Shown here piece by piece: positions 61,306 through 64,000 of a stretch of DNA of 64,000 bases; position 1 is the stretch's first letter; each line of letters begins with the position of its first letter. The DNA lies in the NCBI GenBank assembly GCA_002435325.1, contig DJMJ01000016.1:1-64000 (forward strand), given 5' to 3'. The DNA comes from Nitrospira sp. UBA6493. Its GTDB lineage: Bacteria; Nitrospirota; Nitrospiria; Nitrospirales; Nitrospiraceae. Below the pieces are notes generated by a model. It saw only the letters and a list, made by a program, of their open reading frames with translations. It searched no databases and had not been told where the DNA came from. A program made the position numbers and the translations under genes.

Positions 61306-62430
61306 TTAGACTCCTGCCGCTCCAACAGTCCGGTTGATGTCATGGTTCACCCCCATGAGTGCATAGCATTCGCGGACAATAGTCTCCGCTGCCTCGATCC
61401 GCCGCATCTCCCAACTCTTCTCCTGCATCGTGCGCAGCCGCTCCGGCTGCCGCAGAATATCGGCAATGGCGCCGGCCAGCTTCGCCCCGGTCAGCTCCGG
61501 CTGCGGCAGCACGATCGCCCCGCCCGCCGCCTCCATCGCGCGCGCGTTCATCATCTGATGGTTGTAGATCGCCGTCGGCAGCGGGATCAGAATCGCCGGC
61601 TTTCCGCAGGCCGTCAGCTCCGCGATCGTCATAGCCCCTGAACGTGCCACCACGAGATCGGCCGCCCGTAAGACGGACGGCATGTCGTACAGAAACGGGA
61701 CGACGTCTGCCGATACGCCGGCCAGCCGATAGGCCTCGACGACCCGGGCATGATCGGCGTCACCGGTCTGGTGCGTGATGGACAGGCGCGGCATCTGTTC
61801 CCTAAGCGACGCCAACCCCTCGATGACAGCGCTATTGATGGCCTTCGCGCCCTGGCTCCCGCCGAAAATCAACAACCGCTGCGGCGCGCCGGTTTCCGCC
61901 GCCGCAAGCCGGGCCGCGTCGCAGAGAAAGTCTTGGCGGATCGGCGTTCCCACCACACGTACTTTGCTCGCGGCAAATTTCTTCGCAGCCGACTCGAAGG
62001 CCAAAAACACCCGCTGGGCGCAGGGCCCGACCGCAATATTCGCCATGCCGGGATAGGCATTCGGTTCCAAGATTACCCGGGCAATCCCCCTGAGCGCCGC
62101 CGCCGCCAACATCGTGGGACTCGTGTATCCGCCGACGCCGATCACGAGATCGGCCCGGTGTGCGCCGAGAATCCTCCAGGACTGCCAGAGCCCGGTCGGC
62201 ACCGACAATAGTCCCCTCAAGGCTTCCCCAAGCCCTTTGCCCATCACCGGCTTTGCCGTGATGAGCTCGAGAGAAAATCCTTCATGGGCCAGCACCTTGG
62301 ACTCAATCCCTTTCGTCGTGCCGACGAAGACGATCTTCGTCGACGGGTCGCGCCGCAAAAACTCACGAGCCAATGCGATCGCCGGATACAAATGCCCTCC
62401 TGTGCCGCCTGCCGCAATCACGATGGTCAT
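61306..62430 (-). CDS. murG: Undecaprenyldiphospho-muramoylpentapeptide beta-N-acetylglucosaminyltransferase
   Basis: A 374-residue GT-B glycosyltransferase that makes lipid II. It starts MTIVIAAGGTGGHLYPAIAL and has FGGSQGAKAINSAV and ARSGAMTIAELTACGKPAIL. The start overlaps the ftsW stop by four bases (ATGA). The same frame stays open far upstream, through ftsW, but that part is a shadow. Confidence 0.96.
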   Translation of the reverse strand: MTIVIAAGGTGGHLYPAIALAREFLRRDPSTKIVFVGTTKGIESKVLAHEGFSLELITAKPVMGKGLGEALRGLLSVPTGLWQSWRILGAHRADLVIGVGGYTSPTMLAAAALRGIARVILEPNAYPGMANIAVGPCAQRVFLAFESAAKKFAASKVRVVGTPIRQDFLCDAARLAAAETGAPQRLLIFGGSQGAKAINSAVIEGLASLREQMPRLSITHQTGDADHARVVEAYRLAGVSADVVPFLYDMPSVLRAADLVVARSGAMTIAELTACGKPAILIPLPTAIYNHQMMNARAMEAAGGAIVLPQPELTGAKLAGAIADILRQPERLRTMQEKSWEMRRIEAAETIVRECYALMGVNHDINRTVGAAGV

Positions 62431-63635
62431 CTGCGATTGAACCTGCCGCGACCTGTTTTCGGTCCGCTCTCTTCCCGTCCTGCCTGGCGATCCCGTGAAA
62501 TGTTCAGCAGGATGCCCACCCCGATCAGACAGATAATCAATGAGGAGCCGCCGTAACTTACAAAGGGCAGCGTCAATCCTTTGGTCGGCAACAAGCCCGT
62601 CACCACACCGGCATTCACCAGGGCCTGCACCCCGATCAGCAGCGTAATCCCCATCGCCAAGTGCCGGCCGAAGGGCATTCGAGCCCGTGCCGCGATCTGA
62701 AATCCGCGCACCACAAAGAGCGCGAAGAGCAGGACGATTGAGACGGTCCCCACCAAACCCAGCTCTTCCCCCACCAGCGCCAATACGAAATCCGTGTGGG
62801 CTTCGGGAAGAAAGAAGAGCTTCTGCTTCCCCTCGCCTAATCCGACGCCGAACGGCCCGCCGCTGCCGAAGGCGAGAAATGACTGGGTGATCTGAAATCC
62901 CGCGTCCGAGGCATCCTTCCAGGGAGCCAGAAACGTCAGCATCCGCTGACGCCGGTAACTCGAGCCGAGGACGAGCGCCAAAACGACCGGCACTGCGCAT
63001 AGCCCCAGGCCCACGAGATGTTTCAGTTGCGCTCCGCCGAGAAAGAGCAATCCCACGGTCACCAGACCGATCACCACCACGGTTCCCAGATCGGGTTCCA
63101 GCAAGACCAACCCGCTCAAGACTCCGATCACACCCAGCACCGGCACCAGGCCGGAGGAGAAGCTCGTGATCCGATCTTCCTTCTTCGTCAGATACGCCGC
63201 GACATAAACCACCGCAACCAGCTTGACCATCTCGGCCGGCTGGATGGAGATCGGCCCCAGTCGCAACCATCGCCGCGCCCCTTTTGCCGCCACGCCCAAC
63301 GAAGGAATCAGGACCATCACCAGCAGCAGCACCATGCACCCCAGCATGGGAATCGACAGGCGCTTCCACCAGGTATAGTCGACGCGGGACGAGAGATGGA
63401 GCAGCAGAAATCCGAACGTCAGCCAGGCCAGCTGTCGTTTGAGAAAGTACCCGGAGTCGTGGAAGCGATTCCCCGCCACCACAGCGCTCGCGCTGAAGAC
63501 CATCACCAGGCCGACCAAGGCCAGGATGATCGTCACGAGCAACAGCGTATGGTCCATCGGCACCCGCTTCTTCGCGGTGCGAGGACTCGTGGTGGGCCAC
63601 GGTAATGCCAGCGTCCCTGCGGCTCTCTGTGACAT
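62427..63635 (-). CDS. ftsW: SEDS peptidoglycan polymerase FtsW
   Basis: A 402-residue protein with about ten transmembrane helices, the division-specific glycan polymerase. MVFSASAVVAGN, SIQPAEMVKLVAVVYVA, FLPEAHTDFVLALVGEELG and GLLPTKGLTLPFVSYGGSS are hallmark stretches. A start 26 codons in (63557) would remove a charged N-terminal tail; both are possible. Confidence 0.95.
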   Translation of the reverse strand: MSQRAAGTLALPWPTTSPRTAKKRVPMDHTLLLVTIILALVGLVMVFSASAVVAGNRFHDSGYFLKRQLAWLTFGFLLLHLSSRVDYTWWKRLSIPMLGCMVLLLVMVLIPSLGVAAKGARRWLRLGPISIQPAEMVKLVAVVYVAAYLTKKEDRITSFSSGLVPVLGVIGVLSGLVLLEPDLGTVVVIGLVTVGLLFLGGAQLKHLVGLGLCAVPVVLALVLGSSYRRQRMLTFLAPWKDASDAGFQITQSFLAFGSGGPFGVGLGEGKQKLFFLPEAHTDFVLALVGEELGLVGTVSIVLLFALFVVRGFQIAARARMPFGRHLAMGITLLIGVQALVNAGVVTGLLPTKGLTLPFVSYGGSSLIICLIGVGILLNISRDRQAGREESGPKTGRGRFNRR

Positions 63636-63668
63636 CGTCCAGTGTCAATTCTCCTCTGCCTTGCTCCC

Positions 63669-64000
63669 TCAGACGGGCAAGGATTGTACGAGGGCCTTAA
63701 ACTGCCGACCTCGATCCTGATAGTCGGCAAACATGTCGAAACTCGCACAAGCCGGTGACAGCAACACCACGTCGCCGGACACCGCCCCGTCAGCCGCCGA
63801 CTGGACGGCCTCCTTGAACGAGGCGGCCCGCACAATCGACGGAAACCCGGCCACCGCATTCGCCAACAACGGCGCGGCCTCTCCGATTAAAATGAGCCCC
63901 TTGACCCGCTGTCTGATCGCCGGAGCCAGCCGGGAAAAATCTCCGCCCTTATCGCGCCCGCCGGCAATCAGCCAAATAGGCTGATCGATACTCTCCAGCG
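63669..64000 (-). CDS. murD: UDP-N-acetylmuramoylalanine-D-glutamate ligase (C-terminal part)
   Basis: The 3' end of a gene that continues past the window edge. About 110 residues are visible, with IAGGRDKGGDFSRL and the family-closing VLLSPACASFDMFADYQDRG. This is the C-terminal Mur ligase domain of MurD. It leads into ftsW after 33 bases, as expected for the dcw order. Confidence 0.93.
   Translation of the reverse strand, partial: LESIDQPIWLIAGGRDKGGDFSRLAPAIRQRVKGLILIGEAAPLLANAVAGFPSIVRAASFKEAVQSAADGAVSGDVVLLSPACASFDMFADYQDRGRQFKALVQSLPV

Noticed and set aside
62431..63648. Minus-strand open frame continuous with murG, giving a 780-residue protein
   Set aside because: The upstream part is the ftsW gene in another frame; murG starts at its conserved MTIVIAAGGTGGH at 62430.

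Overview
This window looks like core chromosome from an autotrophic member of the genus Nitrospira (phylum Nitrospirota). The basis is a near-complete reductive TCA (rTCA) gene set: two-subunit ATP-citrate lyase, a five-subunit 2-oxoacid:ferredoxin oxidoreductase, monomeric isocitrate dehydrogenase and a soluble-looking fumarate reductase. These are mixed with ordinary housekeeping clusters. The genus is an inference; no nitrification gene, rRNA, tRNA, CRISPR array, IS element or prophage was seen. Most genes lie on the minus strand.

Region by region. (1) 0-3 kb: a ferritin-like/VIT1 iron transporter meets a B12-binding radical SAM enzyme tail to tail. (2) 2.8-15.2 kb: eight rTCA genes in one minus-strand run, transcribed aclB-aclA-acn-icd-frdB-frdA-sucC-sucD, with a good sigma-70-like promoter only in front of aclB. 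(3) 15.4-19.9 kb: small genes (putative zincin, MutM, dual-specificity phosphatase, zinc-ribbon protein, Rsm22-like methyltransferase, hypotheticals), ending in a bidirectional terminator. (4) 20-24.1 kb: the five OFOR genes behind a TTGACA promoter. (5) 24.5-31.6 kb: a plus-strand group (MTHFR_C-like mini-protein, QueF, ApaH, DUF309), the one-carbon/pantothenate genes folD-metF-panB, an NHL beta-propeller with a coupled Cys-rich protein, and a PilZ protein. (6) 31.9-44.4 kb: a peptidyl-prolyl isomerase, then ispE-prs-rplY-pth, rpsF-ssb-rpsR and DUF177-rpmF-plsX-fabH-fabD-fabG-acpP-fabF-rnc. (7) 44.4-49.6 kb: pilR, pilS, pilC and pgsA. (8) 49.7-64 kb: the division and cell-wall (dcw) cluster, read murD-ftsW-murG-murC-murB-ddl-ftsQ-ftsA-ftsZ-pgeF-yggS-proC-yggT-divIVA, then a serine hydrolase.

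Functionally, regions 2 and 4 fix CO2. Fumarate is reduced to succinate, activated to succinyl-CoA, carboxylated to 2-oxoglutarate and then isocitrate, isomerised to citrate and cleaved to acetyl-CoA and oxaloacetate. Malate dehydrogenase and fumarase are not in the window. Acetyl-CoA feeds the fatty acid cluster, and folate one-carbon units feed methionine and pantothenate.

I found no clear novel multi-gene system. The best leads are a C8 tract inside the 17-bp spacer of a consensus pilC promoter (possible phase variation), a fumarate reductase flavoprotein lacking the flavin-linking histidine, families of short palindromic repeats in the spacers of the rTCA operon, a free-standing MTHFR_C-like mini-protein with an apparently leaderless promoter, and perfect palindromes at two divergent promoter regions.
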